Source: Rhodopseudomonas palustris (lineage in GTDB: Bacteria > Pseudomonadota > Alphaproteobacteria > Rhizobiales > Xanthobacteraceae). From it: DNA of 64,000 nt. The DNA lies in the NCBI RefSeq assembly GCF_034479375.1, contig NZ_CP140155.1, positions 3,038,001-3,102,000 on the forward strand, given 5' to 3'. The position numbers and the translations under genes were made by a program. Below the pieces are notes generated by a model. The model saw only the letters and a list, made by a program, of their open reading frames with translations, did no database searches and was not told where the DNA came from. Below, piece by piece: positions 25,986 to 34,962 of the stretch. Numbering within the stretch: the first letter of the stretch is position 1; each line of letters begins with the position of its first letter.

Positions 25986-26935
25986 TTCGCCTTGCCGATG
26001 TCCTGCAGGATTTCGCGCGCCGAGGCGTATTCGCCCTCGACCAGCTTCTTGACCTCGGCGCCCGGCAGGTCGAGCGGCACCATGCCGAGCCGCTCCATCG
26101 TGTCCTGGAACGTCTTGTCGCTCATCGCCTTGCGGAAGGCGGTTTCGAGCTTCATGCGCACGTCTTCCGGCATCCCGGCCGGTCCGATGATCGCCTGCAC
26201 CGAGCGCAGCGATTTGAGCCCCTTCTCCGACAGGCTCGGCACGTCCGGATACGATTTCGAGCGCTGCGGCGTGGTGACCGCGAGCAGCCGCACTTCCTTG
26301 CTCTCGATGAACGGCGCCCAGACCGACGTCTCCATGATGAAGTCGACGTGGCCGCCGAGCAGCGCCGGCACCGAAGCCGCGGAGCCCTGCTGCGGCACAT
26401 GGACGAACTTCGCCTTGGTGGCGAACTGCAGCGCCTCGCTGGTGAGATGCTGGGTGGTGCCGACGCCGGCGGTGCCGTACTTGATCGCTCCCGGCTTCGC
26501 CTTGCCCTCGGCGATCAGATCGTCGATCGTCTTCCAGCGCGCATCGGCCTTCACGGCGATACCGATCAGATTGTCGCCATAGTAGCTGATGTACGAAAAC
26601 GCGTTGATCGGGTCGAAGGGCAGCTGACGGCCCTGCAACGCGGCCAGATAGCTGGTGCTCGACAGCGTGCCGATGGTGTAGCCGTCCGGCTGGGCTTTGG
26701 CGAGGGCGGCCATGCCGATCGAGGTCGAGGCGCCCGGCTGGTTGATCACCACGATGGTCTGGCCGAGCGAGGCTTCGGCCGCCTTGGCCAGCACGCGCGC
26801 GGTCTGGTCGGTGCTGCCTCCGGCGGCCCACGGAACGATCAGAGTGATCGGCTTGTCGGGATAGTCCGCGGCCGCCGCTTGCGGCAGGAGCGCCGCCAAC
26901 ACCAGACCGACAGCTCCGACGATTTTCGATTTCAT
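25982..26935 (-). CDS. tctC: Tripartite tricarboxylate transporter binding protein TctC (Bug family)
   Basis: 317 residues from the ATG at 26935 (GGAG upstream); the ATG at 26947 is also possible. A signal peptide, KSKIVGAVGLVLAALLPQAAAA, precedes DYPDKPITLIVPWAAGGSTD, the Bug-family opening. LLAVTTPQRSKSYPDVPSL is also conserved. Periplasmic receptor for a carboxylate, probably one substrate or intermediate of the catabolic cluster. Confidence 0.92.
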   Translation of the reverse strand: MKSKIVGAVGLVLAALLPQAAAADYPDKPITLIVPWAAGGSTDQTARVLAKAAEASLGQTIVVINQPGASTSIGMAALAKAQPDGYTIGTLSSTSYLAALQGRQLPFDPINAFSYISYYGDNLIGIAVKADARWKTIDDLIAEGKAKPGAIKYGTAGVGTTQHLTSEALQFATKAKFVHVPQQGSAASVPALLGGHVDFIMETSVWAPFIESKEVRLLAVTTPQRSKSYPDVPSLSEKGLKSLRSVQAIIGPAGMPEDVRMKLETAFRKAMSDKTFQDTMERLGMVPLDLPGAEVKKLVEGEYASAREILQDIGKAK

Positions 26936-26953
26936 GTCCATCTCCATCTCGCC

Positions 26954-28216
26954 TCAGTTGCTTGGAACTATTCCCGCCGATTGCAGGATTTGCCAGGCCG
27001 CCGACAGATCCGACGGCACCGCCATGGTGTCGCCCTGCGTTGCGGCAGTGACCGCCGGGTCCTTCAGACCCGACGCCGTGAGCAGCGAGACGACGGCGTC
27101 GTCCGGCTTGATGAGTCCCGATTTCACGAGCCGCTCGACCGCGACCAGTCCGCCGGCGGACGCCGGCTCGAGATAGCGGGCCTCGCGCGTCGCCAGCAGA
27201 TGCTGCCATCGCATGGTGTCGTCGTTGGAGATCGTTACCGCACGGCCGCCCGATTTTCGCACGATGTCGAGCGCCTGAAACGTCCCCTGCACCGCGCCGA
27301 TCGAACCCGACACCGTATCGAACGTCTTCGGAATCGCCGGCGGCGCCTCCAGATCGTCGTCCAGCGCCTTGCCAATCGAGCCGTAGACCTCCGCGGCGAC
27401 CATCTTGGGCATGCGATCGATCCAGCCCGCCGCCATCATCTCGCCAAAGCCGCGCCACATCCCGATCAGCGCGTCGCCGTAGCACACCGGCAGAATGCAC
27501 CAATCCGGGGCCCGCCAGCCGAGCTGCTCGACGGTCTCGTAGGCCAGCGTCTTGTAGCCTTCGATGCCGTAGGGGTTGGAGCCGACCGCGGGGCCGAAGA
27601 ACGGCGAGGTCGGAAACCAGCCATACTGCCGCACGGCGTGCTCCATGAACCGCCAGCGGTCTTCCTTCTGCGGCACGGCGACGACCTTGGCCCCATAGGC
27701 GCGCATCTGCGTCACCATCGGACCTGCGGCCCCCCCGAACGTGAACACCACGCAGGGGATGCCGGCTTTCGCCGCATAAGCGGCGGCGGCCGCGCCGGCG
27801 TTGCCGGATGAACTCGACACGATGGTCTTGGCGCCCATCTGCTTGGCGACCGACACCGCGATGCAGGCGAGACGGTCCTTGAACGACCAGGTCGGATTGC
27901 CGCTCTCGTCCTTGCCGTAAAGCTGTTTGAGACCGAGCTGCTCGCCGACCGCGCGCAGTGGGCGGAGCGGCGAACCGCCCTCGCCGAGCGACACCGCGTC
28001 GGCCTCGCTCACCGGCAGCACGTCGCCGTAGCGCCACAGGCCGCTCGACGGCCCGGCGCCGGCCGCGCCCGGCTTGCGCAAGGCGAGCGGCTCATCGTAG
28101 ACGACGACGAGATTGCTCCGCACCACCGGCCGGCAGGCCGGGCAGTCCTCGGCGTAATGATCCGGGGGATAAAGGGCGCCGCAGCGCAGGCACTGCAGCC
28201 CTTTGACCTTCGCCAT
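26954..28216 (-). CDS. Threonine-synthase-like PLP-dependent enzyme
   Basis: 420 residues. An N-terminal zinc ribbon (C9, C12, C25, C28) precedes a fold-type II PLP domain: DESGNPTWSFKDRLA with K113 as the likely Schiff-base lysine, then SSSSGNAGAAAAAYAAKAG (phosphate-binding Asn loop). Related enzymes are threonine synthase, cysteate synthase and diaminopropionate ammonia-lyase, so it probably catalyses beta/gamma-elimination or replacement. The setting in a catabolic operon argues against housekeeping threonine synthesis. Start overlaps the preceding stop by 1 nt (TGATG). Confidence 0.85.
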   Translation of the reverse strand: MAKVKGLQCLRCGALYPPDHYAEDCPACRPVVRSNLVVVYDEPLALRKPGAAGAGPSSGLWRYGDVLPVSEADAVSLGEGGSPLRPLRAVGEQLGLKQLYGKDESGNPTWSFKDRLACIAVSVAKQMGAKTIVSSSSGNAGAAAAAYAAKAGIPCVVFTFGGAAGPMVTQMRAYGAKVVAVPQKEDRWRFMEHAVRQYGWFPTSPFFGPAVGSNPYGIEGYKTLAYETVEQLGWRAPDWCILPVCYGDALIGMWRGFGEMMAAGWIDRMPKMVAAEVYGSIGKALDDDLEAPPAIPKTFDTVSGSIGAVQGTFQALDIVRKSGGRAVTISNDDTMRWQHLLATREARYLEPASAGGLVAVERLVKSGLIKPDDAVVSLLTASGLKDPAVTAATQGDTMAVPSDLSAAWQILQSAGIVPSN

Positions 28217-29415
28217 CAGAGCACCCGCAGCGCGGTGTTCGACAGCATGAACGACTCGACGCCGTCCTTGGTGACGACCAGCGTGTCCTCGACCTGCAGA
28301 CCGGCGTAACCGATCTCGTAGTACGGCGTCTCGACGCAGATCACCATGCCCTCCTCGAACACGTCCTTGCTGGAGGGCGCGATGTTCGGCGCGTCATAGC
28401 CGTCGAGGCCGATGCCGTGACCGACATGGCTGCGCTGATAATGCGGGATGCCCTCGCGGCGCACGGCCTCCACCGCCGCGTTGAACACATCGGCCGCCTT
28501 GACGCCCGGCTTGATCATCTCGATCGCGCGATCGAGGCCGACGCAGATCGCGCGATGATACTTGCGCGTCTTGGCGTCCGGTTCGCCGAGCACGCCGTTG
28601 CGGGCGATATCGGCGCGATAGTGCTTGTAGCGGCCGCCGACGTCGAAGCGGATGATGTCGCCGGCGACCAACTCGCGCTCGGTCGGCTGCACATTGGTCA
28701 TCGCACTGCGCGCACCGACGCCGATGCAGCCGAGCACGGGGAGCCCACCCTCGACGATGGTCTTGGTGTGAAACGCCCGCGCCAGATCGTTTTCGGTGGC
28801 GCCGACCTTTGCCACCGCCAGCGCCGCATCGATCGACATGTCGGCGATCTGCGCCGACTTGCGCAGACGCGCAATCTCCTCCGGCGTCTTGATCGCCCGC
28901 CCGTAGCGGAAAATGTCCGCGGCCCTCACCAGCGTGGCGCCGGGGAGCGCCTCGGCGAGCTGATCCCAATATTGCGGCAGGATGCCGATCTCGTCGACGC
29001 CGATCCGCGCGTTCTGCAGACCGCGATCCTGGATCACCTTCACCAGGGCCTTGACGGCGTCGCCACAGTCGTCCTGCGCGAGCAATGCGTCGATACGCCG
29101 ATCCTGCGCATCGAGCTCCACGCCTTCCGCCTTGTTGACCGAGAACCCGCCGAAGCGGCGAATATCCTGCACCCAGACTTCGGCGTCGGCGGCGAGATCG
29201 ATCAGGCCGGTCGAGGCGATCACCGCCGGCTCTCCACCGCCCGGCGCCGGCAGCAGCGCATAGGCCTGCGGACCGCGGCGGATCCACTGGCTCATCGCCC
29301 AGAAGCCGCTCGCATAGGTGACGTTTTCCGGCATCGTTGCGACGAGCGCGGCGAGCGACGCCTGCTTCATTCCCGCGTTGAGCCGTTCGATGTTGGCGAG
29401 CATTGAGATGTCCAT
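28216..29415 (-). CDS. M24-family metallopeptidase/hydrolase (Xaa-Pro peptidase-like)
   Basis: 399 residues from the ATG at 29415; AGGAGG ends 1 nt before it, so the ATG at 29403 may be used instead. N-terminal creatinase-like domain (about 1-165) and C-terminal pita-bread domain with all five metal ligands visible: D258, D269, H333, E362, E376 (RFDVGGRYKHYRAD, HVGHGIG, VETPYYE, QVEDT). Intact ligands favour a metal-dependent amidase/peptidase rather than a creatinase. First gene of the 15-gene operon; its promoter holds the 25-bp motif. Confidence 0.87.
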   Translation of the reverse strand: MDISMLANIERLNAGMKQASLAALVATMPENVTYASGFWAMSQWIRRGPQAYALLPAPGGGEPAVIASTGLIDLAADAEVWVQDIRRFGGFSVNKAEGVELDAQDRRIDALLAQDDCGDAVKALVKVIQDRGLQNARIGVDEIGILPQYWDQLAEALPGATLVRAADIFRYGRAIKTPEEIARLRKSAQIADMSIDAALAVAKVGATENDLARAFHTKTIVEGGLPVLGCIGVGARSAMTNVQPTERELVAGDIIRFDVGGRYKHYRADIARNGVLGEPDAKTRKYHRAICVGLDRAIEMIKPGVKAADVFNAAVEAVRREGIPHYQRSHVGHGIGLDGYDAPNIAPSSKDVFEEGMVICVETPYYEIGYAGLQVEDTLVVTKDGVESFMLSNTALRVL

Positions 29416-29424
29416 ACCTCCTGC

Positions 29425-29449
29425 GTTCCGTATTTCGGAACGACGTTCC
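29425..29449 (-). promoter_or_regulatory. 25-bp IclR-type motif, site A (M24 operon)
   Basis: Read on the minus strand: GGAACGTCGTTC, then 8 nt (CGAAATAC), then GGAAC. It contains a GGAAC/GTTCC palindrome plus a third half-site and ends 9 nt before the ATG at 29415. Same layout as the sites at 33069, 43330, 32734 and 43155. Confidence 0.7.
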
Positions 29450-29655
29450 AATGGAGAGAACAGTACGGGATTTTTCGCAGCGCCGTCAAGTTGCGGTGCC
29501 GGCCCCGGATGGTGATGAGTTAGGCGACGGATTGCCGCGATCGGCACTCGGCGTCGGACACAGCACGCTGCAACAAGGGCGTCGCGGACGAAGCCGAGCG
29601 GCGTCGCGCGTGCGCCACCAGGATAAAGGTGTGAAGGGCGGTGGCTTTTGCCGCT

Positions 29656-30255
29656 TCAGGCGGCCGCGTGACTCGCCCACTCCCGATAATCGTCCGGCGC
29701 GTCGAGATCGAAGGCGAGACGCTGATCGACCATGATGGCCGGCGTCGCTCCGAGCGCGCGCGCCGCATCGACGTGTTGCCGATAGCTTCCCGGGCCGAAG
29801 TGGAACGGAAACGACGCCGCGTAGCACGTGTCGATGCACAGCAGGTTGGTACCATCGAATTTTCGATCCGGGCCGATCACCACCGCAGCGGCTGCGGCGG
29901 CGGCGCGGCGCAGGATCTCCGGCTCGACATAGGGCAGATCGATCGGCAGGATCATCAGGCGCGCGAGCGTCGTGACGTCCCGCAGCAACTGGCGCCGCGC
30001 TGCGGTCAGCGCGCCGTTGAGACCGTCGGCGCTGTCGTCGATCGCGCTCACGCCGCACGACGCGGCGACGCGGCGGACCTGCGCGTCCGCGCTCACTACC
30101 CTGACCTGCTCGGCACCGACGGCCGCAACGGCAGCCGCCAGCGTCCGGCGTAACATGCGCTCACACAGCCGGCGCCGGCCGCCCGGATCGAGCGCGCTGG
30201 CCAGGCGCGACTTGCCGAACGCGAGCGGTTTGCAGGGGATCAGAACGTGGGTCAT
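29656..30255 (-). CDS. cofC: CofC/FbiD: 2-phospho-L-lactate (or PEP) guanylyltransferase
   Basis: 199 residues. Nucleotidyltransferase with N-terminal VLIPCKPLAFGKSRLAS (GTP-binding, with the conserved K-x4-KSRL), ILPIDLPYVEPEIL (metal Asp), and IGPDRKFDGTNLLC. It activates the three-carbon unit of F420 with GMP for CofD. It is coupled to fbiC by ATGA at 30252-30255. The 240 nt downstream to the M24 gene contains site A and no gene. Confidence 0.93.
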   Translation of the reverse strand: MTHVLIPCKPLAFGKSRLASALDPGGRRRLCERMLRRTLAAAVAAVGAEQVRVVSADAQVRRVAASCGVSAIDDSADGLNGALTAARRQLLRDVTTLARLMILPIDLPYVEPEILRRAAAAAAAVVIGPDRKFDGTNLLCIDTCYAASFPFHFGPGSYRQHVDAARALGATPAIMVDQRLAFDLDAPDDYREWASHAAA

Positions 30256-32645
30256 CGCGCCAGCGCCATCTGCTTCGGCACGAACGGCGTCATCACCAGA
30301 TCCTGCAGCTCCGGCGCGGCGAAGCTGGCGTCGCGGCGCTCGGCATCGACCGGGCGATACAGCGTCGTCCGCTGCGCGGGGGCCCGGCCGACGCGCGTGA
30401 TCAGAGCTTCCATCGCTTCGGGCGCCAGTTCCTGCCCATGCTGAGTGCCGGCGGCGCGCGAGATGCTCTCGTTCATCAGCGTGCCGCCGAGATCGTTGAC
30501 GCCGGACCGGAGCAGGCTGGCGACGCCATCCTCACCCAGCTTGACCCAGGACGCCTGGATGTTGGTGATCAGCGGGTGCAGGACCAGCCGCGCCACCGCA
30601 TGCATCAGCCGAACCTCGCGCCAGGTCGGGCCGCTGCGCGCCTGGCCGCGCAGCGACATCGGAGCCTCCATGTGGATGAACGGCAGCGGCACGAATTCGG
30701 TGAAGCCGCCGGTCTCCTCCTGCAGATCGCGAATTCGCAACAGATGCGCGGCCCAACTGTCGGAACCTTCGACGTGGCCGAACATGATCGTCGCCGTGGT
30801 GCGCAGACCGACCCGATGCGCGCTGCGCACGATGTCGAGCCAGATCTGCGTGTCTAGCTTGTCGGCGCAGATGATCTGCCGCACCTTGTCGTCGAGGATT
30901 TCGGCGGCGGTGCCGGGCAGCGAGCCGAGTCCTTCGTCGCGCAGCATCGCCAGGAAATCCGCCACCGGCATCTGAAGCGTGGCCGCACCCTGGCTCACCT
31001 CCAGCGGCGAGAACGCGTGGACGTGCATCTGCGGCACTTCGTTCTTCACCGTGCGCAGCAGATCGACGTAGGTCTTGCCGGTGTAGTGCGGATTGATGCC
31101 CCCCTGCATGCAGACTTCCGTCGCCCCGCGATCCCACGCTTCGCGGGCGCGGCGGGCGACCTCTTCGAGCGACAGGTCGTAGGGCCGCCCGCGCAGATGG
31201 TCGTGGGTCTTGCCCTTGGAGAATGCGCAGAACTTGCAGGCGTAGCTGCAGACATTGGTGTAGTTGATGTTGCGATTGACGACGTAGCGCACGGTCTCGC
31301 CGCTGGCGCTGGCGCGAACCGCATCGGCCGCCTCGCAGATCATGTCGACGTCGCCGCCGCGCGCAGCGAACAGAGCCTGTACCTCGGGCTGCGACAGCCG
31401 CGTCCCGCCCGCCGCGCGGACGACGAGTGCCTCCAGTGAAGGGTCGCTGCGGCGCGCGGCGCCGGTCGGCGGGATCGGCGCCAGACCGCCCGGCATCCAA
31501 CCATCGTCGCGCGGGAAGCCGTCGGCGTCGACTGCTTTCAGGACCTTCGGCAGCAGCGCCGGATCGATCCAGTTCGCGGCGTGGCGAACATAGGCGGGAT
31601 ACACCGCGAGCCGGGGCTGCAGCGTCAGCCCAACCGCTTCGGTCGCCTGCTGCAGCCGCGCGATCTCCGGCCACGGCGCTTCCGGATTGACGTGATCGGC
31701 GGTGACCGGCGAAATCCCACCCCAGTCGTTGATGCCGGCGTCCAGCAGCCGCGGATAATCCGCGTAGCTGAGGTTCGGTGGCACCTGGATGTTCATCTTC
31801 GGCCCGAAGATCAGGCGCGCCACCGCCGCGGTCCACAGCAGGTCGTCCAGCCGGGGCTCGTGGTGATCGGCGAACCGCGTATCGGCCTTGGCGCGGAAAT
31901 TCTGCACGATGATTTCCTGCAGATGCCCGTAGCGCCGATGCAGTGACCGCAGCGCCAGCAGCGATTGCACCCGCTCGAGCCGCGTTTCACCGATGCCGAT
32001 CAGTATGCCGCTGGTGAACGGCACCCGCAGCCGCCCCGCGGCCGCGATCGCGTCGAGCCGCACCGCCGGCAATTTGTCGGGCGAGCCGAAATGCGCTTCG
32101 CCGCGCCCGCACAGCCGCTCGGACACGCTCTCCAGCATGATGCCCTGCGATACGCTGACCTTGCGCAGCCGCGCGGTCTCCGCTTCGCTCATCACGCCGG
32201 CATTGACGTGCGGCAGCAGGCCGGTCTCGGCCAGGATCAGCTTGCAGATCTTCTCGACGTAGTCGACCGTCGTCGCGACGCCCTGCGCCGCGAGAAATTC
32301 TCGCGCGGCGGCGTAGCGCAGTTCGGGCTTGTCGCCGAGCGTCAGCAACGCCTCGTGACAGCCCGCCGCCTGCCCGGCCCGGACGATCGCCAGCACATCG
32401 TCCGGCGACAGGAAGGCCGCCTCGACCTGGCGCGGCGTCTTGGCGAAGGTGCAGTAACCGCAGCTGTCGCGGCACAGGCGGGTCAGCGGCACGAACACCT
32501 TGCGCGAGTAGCTGATCACATGGCGGTGACCGTCGCGGGCGAGCGTCGCGGCCTCGTCGAGCAGTTCCGCCATCGGCATCGCCTGGTACGCCCGCAACAG
32601 TGTTTCGGCGTCCCGCGTGTCCCACACCATGTCGTCGACCTTCAT
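30252..32645 (-). CDS. fbiC: FbiC: fused CofG-CofH 7,8-didemethyl-8-hydroxy-5-deazariboflavin (Fo) synthase
   Basis: 797 residues from the ATG at 32645. Two radical SAM halves: the CofG-like N-half with C58-x3-C62-x2-C65 (CRDSCGYC) and the CofH-like C-half with C466-x3-C470-x2-C473 (CSYACKFC). They join a tyrosine-derived fragment to 5-amino-6-ribitylaminouracil, making Fo. The fused form is usual in actinobacteria and in F420-positive proteobacteria. In-frame codons up to 32987 run through site D and are rejected as coding; the ATG at 32714 is a possible alternative. Confidence 0.95.
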   Translation of the reverse strand: MKVDDMVWDTRDAETLLRAYQAMPMAELLDEAATLARDGHRHVISYSRKVFVPLTRLCRDSCGYCTFAKTPRQVEAAFLSPDDVLAIVRAGQAAGCHEALLTLGDKPELRYAAAREFLAAQGVATTVDYVEKICKLILAETGLLPHVNAGVMSEAETARLRKVSVSQGIMLESVSERLCGRGEAHFGSPDKLPAVRLDAIAAAGRLRVPFTSGILIGIGETRLERVQSLLALRSLHRRYGHLQEIIVQNFRAKADTRFADHHEPRLDDLLWTAAVARLIFGPKMNIQVPPNLSYADYPRLLDAGINDWGGISPVTADHVNPEAPWPEIARLQQATEAVGLTLQPRLAVYPAYVRHAANWIDPALLPKVLKAVDADGFPRDDGWMPGGLAPIPPTGAARRSDPSLEALVVRAAGGTRLSQPEVQALFAARGGDVDMICEAADAVRASASGETVRYVVNRNINYTNVCSYACKFCAFSKGKTHDHLRGRPYDLSLEEVARRAREAWDRGATEVCMQGGINPHYTGKTYVDLLRTVKNEVPQMHVHAFSPLEVSQGAATLQMPVADFLAMLRDEGLGSLPGTAAEILDDKVRQIICADKLDTQIWLDIVRSAHRVGLRTTATIMFGHVEGSDSWAAHLLRIRDLQEETGGFTEFVPLPFIHMEAPMSLRGQARSGPTWREVRLMHAVARLVLHPLITNIQASWVKLGEDGVASLLRSGVNDLGGTLMNESISRAAGTQHGQELAPEAMEALITRVGRAPAQRTTLYRPVDAERRDASFAAPELQDLVMTPFVPKQMALAR

Positions 32646-32733
32646 TTCATTGTGCCGCCGACCACGGCGTTCGTCTTGGGTTCGAACATCGTCGTCCGAT
32701 CGGGACGCGATCATCGGGCGGACCCGCGGCGGC

Positions 32734-32758
32734 GTACCGCTTATCGGTACGATGTTTC
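32734..32758 (-). promoter_or_regulatory. 25-bp IclR-type motif, site D (fbiC-cofC operon)
   Basis: Read on the minus strand: GAAACATCGTAC, 8 nt (CGATAAGC), GGTAC. It diverges from the consensus at two half-site bases but keeps the same spacing. It lies 88 nt before the fbiC ATG. Confidence 0.55.
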
Positions 32759-33068
32759 GATAAATCTGACAGTCCCGGCCTCGCAAGTCAATCCGCGCAG
32801 CCCGACCAGCCGGGATCGTCCGAACATTTCGCCCTGCTGGACAGCGGTCGCCGCACGGCGATCGTTCCGAAACTGCGCACGTCGCTGTTGTGGATCGAAT
32901 GATGTTGGCGGCGCCGTTCCGGCGGGTCAAGCGGCTCGGACGCGACTGCCCGCAACATCCGCGCCGCAGAGGCCTAATGACCTGCAAATGCGCAAGCCTT
33001 GCCGCGGGAATGAGCAGCGCGCTTTCAATGTCAAATTGACGCGCCGATCCCGTTCCCCTAGATTGAGC

Positions 33069-33093
33069 GGAACAGTGTTCTCTTTATCGAAAC
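33069..33093 (+). promoter_or_regulatory. 25-bp IclR-type motif, site C (liv-hyu operon)
   Basis: GGAACAGTGTTC, 8 nt (TCTTTATC), GAAAC, ending 28 nt before the livH ATG. Architecture identical to sites A and B. With site D it occupies the intergenic region between the divergent fbiC and livH units. Confidence 0.65.
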
Positions 33094-33121
33094 ACTTACC
33101 GAAATCCAGACGCGGAATGCA

Positions 33122-34009
33122 ATGGAAGTCAGCGCGACATATCTGCTGCAACTACTTTTGAACGGCCTGATGCTCGGCCTGATCTACGCTTTGATCGCGG
33201 TGGGGCTCGCGCTGATCTTCGGTGTGCTCGAGGTGATCAACTTCGCCCATGGCGAGCTGTTGATGCTGGGCGGCTACGCCATGGCGCTGACTCTGCCGCT
33301 GCTCGGCCTGTCGTATTGGCCCTCGCTGCTGGTCGCCGTGATCGCCACGTCGCTGGTCGGCGTCGTGCTCTACGAATTCTTCTTGCGCCACATCGGCCAG
33401 GCGGAATTCGAGCGTAGCATCCTGACCACGCTCGGCATTTCGATGATCCTGCTCTACGGCATGCAGTATCTGTTCACGGCGACGCCGATGATGGTGGACA
33501 CCGCCTACGGATTCGACGGCGTCGAGATCGGCTCGATCCGCATCACGCTGACCCGCCTGATCGCCGGCGCGCTGTCGGTCGCCGCCTTCACGGGCCTCTA
33601 TTGTCTGCTGAAATTCACCCAGTTCGGCCGCGCCATGCGGGCCATCGCGCAGAACCGCGAGGCCGCGCTGATGGTCGGCATCAAGCCGCGCCACGTCGCC
33701 CGCAACGCCGTCGCGCTCGCCGCCGCATTGTGCGGCCTCGCCGGCGCGGCACTGGCGCCGATCCAGTTGCTGCACCCGGCGATGGGCCAGGCGATGATCT
33801 TCAAGGCTTTCGCGCTGGTCGTCATCGGCGGCCTCGGCAACATGACCGGCGCCGTCGTGGTCGCCATCGCGCTCGGCATGATCGAGAGCTGGATCGGCGG
33901 CTTCTTCAGCATCGTCTGGCAAGAGGGCGCGATCTTCGTGATCATGATCGTCGCGGTGCTGCTCCGTCCGGACGGACTTTTCAAGCGCGGGAGCATGCGC
34001 GTCGGATGA
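33122..34009 (+). CDS. livH: Branched-chain amino acid-type ABC transporter permease LivH
   Basis: 295 residues, about eight membrane segments. The N-terminal NGLMLGLIYALIAVGLALIFG and VLEVINFAHGELLMLGGY are the LivH hallmark. Later RAIAQNREAALMVGIKP is the coupling region. First gene of an eight-gene operon (livHMGF, hyuAB, two LLM genes). It overlaps livM by ATGA. Confidence 0.94.
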   Translation: MEVSATYLLQLLLNGLMLGLIYALIAVGLALIFGVLEVINFAHGELLMLGGYAMALTLPLLGLSYWPSLLVAVIATSLVGVVLYEFFLRHIGQAEFERSILTTLGISMILLYGMQYLFTATPMMVDTAYGFDGVEIGSIRITLTRLIAGALSVAAFTGLYCLLKFTQFGRAMRAIAQNREAALMVGIKPRHVARNAVALAAALCGLAGAALAPIQLLHPAMGQAMIFKAFALVVIGGLGNMTGAVVVAIALGMIESWIGGFFSIVWQEGAIFVIMIVAVLLRPDGLFKRGSMRVG

Positions 34010-34962
34010 CCGAGCCCCGCTGGACTTCCTACGCCGTTCTCGTCGCGATCGCCCTGCTGGCGGCGCTGCCTTTGATGACCGGTTCCAACTACATCGTCGG
34101 CATCGCGATCTCGGGGCTGATCTTTCTCGCCGCCGCGGCGTCGCTCAACCTCGTCTACGGCTATGCAGGCCAGCTCTCCTTCGCGCAGCTCGGCTTCTGG
34201 GGCGTCGGCGGCTATTGCGCAGCCATCGCCGTCGTCGATCTCGGGCAGAGCTTCTGGTTCGGCATCGCCTTTGCCGGGGTCGTCAACCTGCTGCTGTCGA
34301 CCGTCATCGGCATCGTCATCACGCGCACCACGCGACACGCCTTCGTTGTGGTGACCCTGACCTTCGCGCTGCTCGCCGGCCTGATCGCACGCGACTGGGT
34401 GGGCGTCACCCGCGGCCCGCTCGGTATCCCCGGCCTGCCGCCGCCGAGCCTGATGGGATTCGCCTTCGATACCAGCGCCCGCTTCTACTACATCGCGCTG
34501 GTCTTCGCGCTGATCGCGCTGGCTTTCCTGTACAGCCTGAAGACGTCGCGCATCGGCCTGATCCTGAAGGCCGTCAAGCAGAACGCCCCGCTGGTGGAAT
34601 CCCAGGGCATCGCGCCCGGCCCCTACAAGCTCGCCGCCTTCGTGATCGCCTCGGTCATCACCGGCATGGCCGGCGGCATCTATGCGTTCAACCTGAAGGT
34701 GATCGATCCGAGCTTCCTCGATTTCTACTACATGCAGACCTTCCTGATCATCGTCATCATCGGCGGCGCCGGCAGTTTCTGGGCCGTCGTGCTGGCGGGC
34801 GCCGCGATGGTGGTGCTGCCGGAAGCGCTGCGCTTCTCCAACGAGCTGCGCATGGTGATCTATGGCGTGGTGCTGGTCGCGGTGATGATGTTCATGCCGC
34901 GCGGCGTCTCCGGCTGGCTCGAGGATCGGCGCATCGCGGCCTTGCGGAAGGCGCTGCGATGA
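34006..34962 (+). CDS. livM: Branched-chain amino acid-type ABC transporter permease LivM
   Basis: 318 residues from the ATG at 34006 (4-nt overlap with livH). Multi-pass permease with AAASLNLVYGYAGQLSFAQL and GFWGVGGYCAA, the LivM signature, and the coupling loop LILKAVKQNAPLVESQGI. Partner of LivH. Confidence 0.94.
   Translation: MTEPRWTSYAVLVAIALLAALPLMTGSNYIVGIAISGLIFLAAAASLNLVYGYAGQLSFAQLGFWGVGGYCAAIAVVDLGQSFWFGIAFAGVVNLLLSTVIGIVITRTTRHAFVVVTLTFALLAGLIARDWVGVTRGPLGIPGLPPPSLMGFAFDTSARFYYIALVFALIALAFLYSLKTSRIGLILKAVKQNAPLVESQGIAPGPYKLAAFVIASVITGMAGGIYAFNLKVIDPSFLDFYYMQTFLIIVIIGGAGSFWAVVLAGAAMVVLPEALRFSNELRMVIYGVVLVAVMMFMPRGVSGWLEDRRIAALRKALR

Noticed and set aside
26954..28216. Housekeeping threonine synthase
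   Set aside because: The location inside a catabolic F420 operon and the added zinc ribbon argue for another substrate, so no thrC symbol is given.
28216..29415. Creatinase
   Set aside because: All five M24 metal ligands are present, whereas creatinases do not use metal; a metallohydrolase is more likely.
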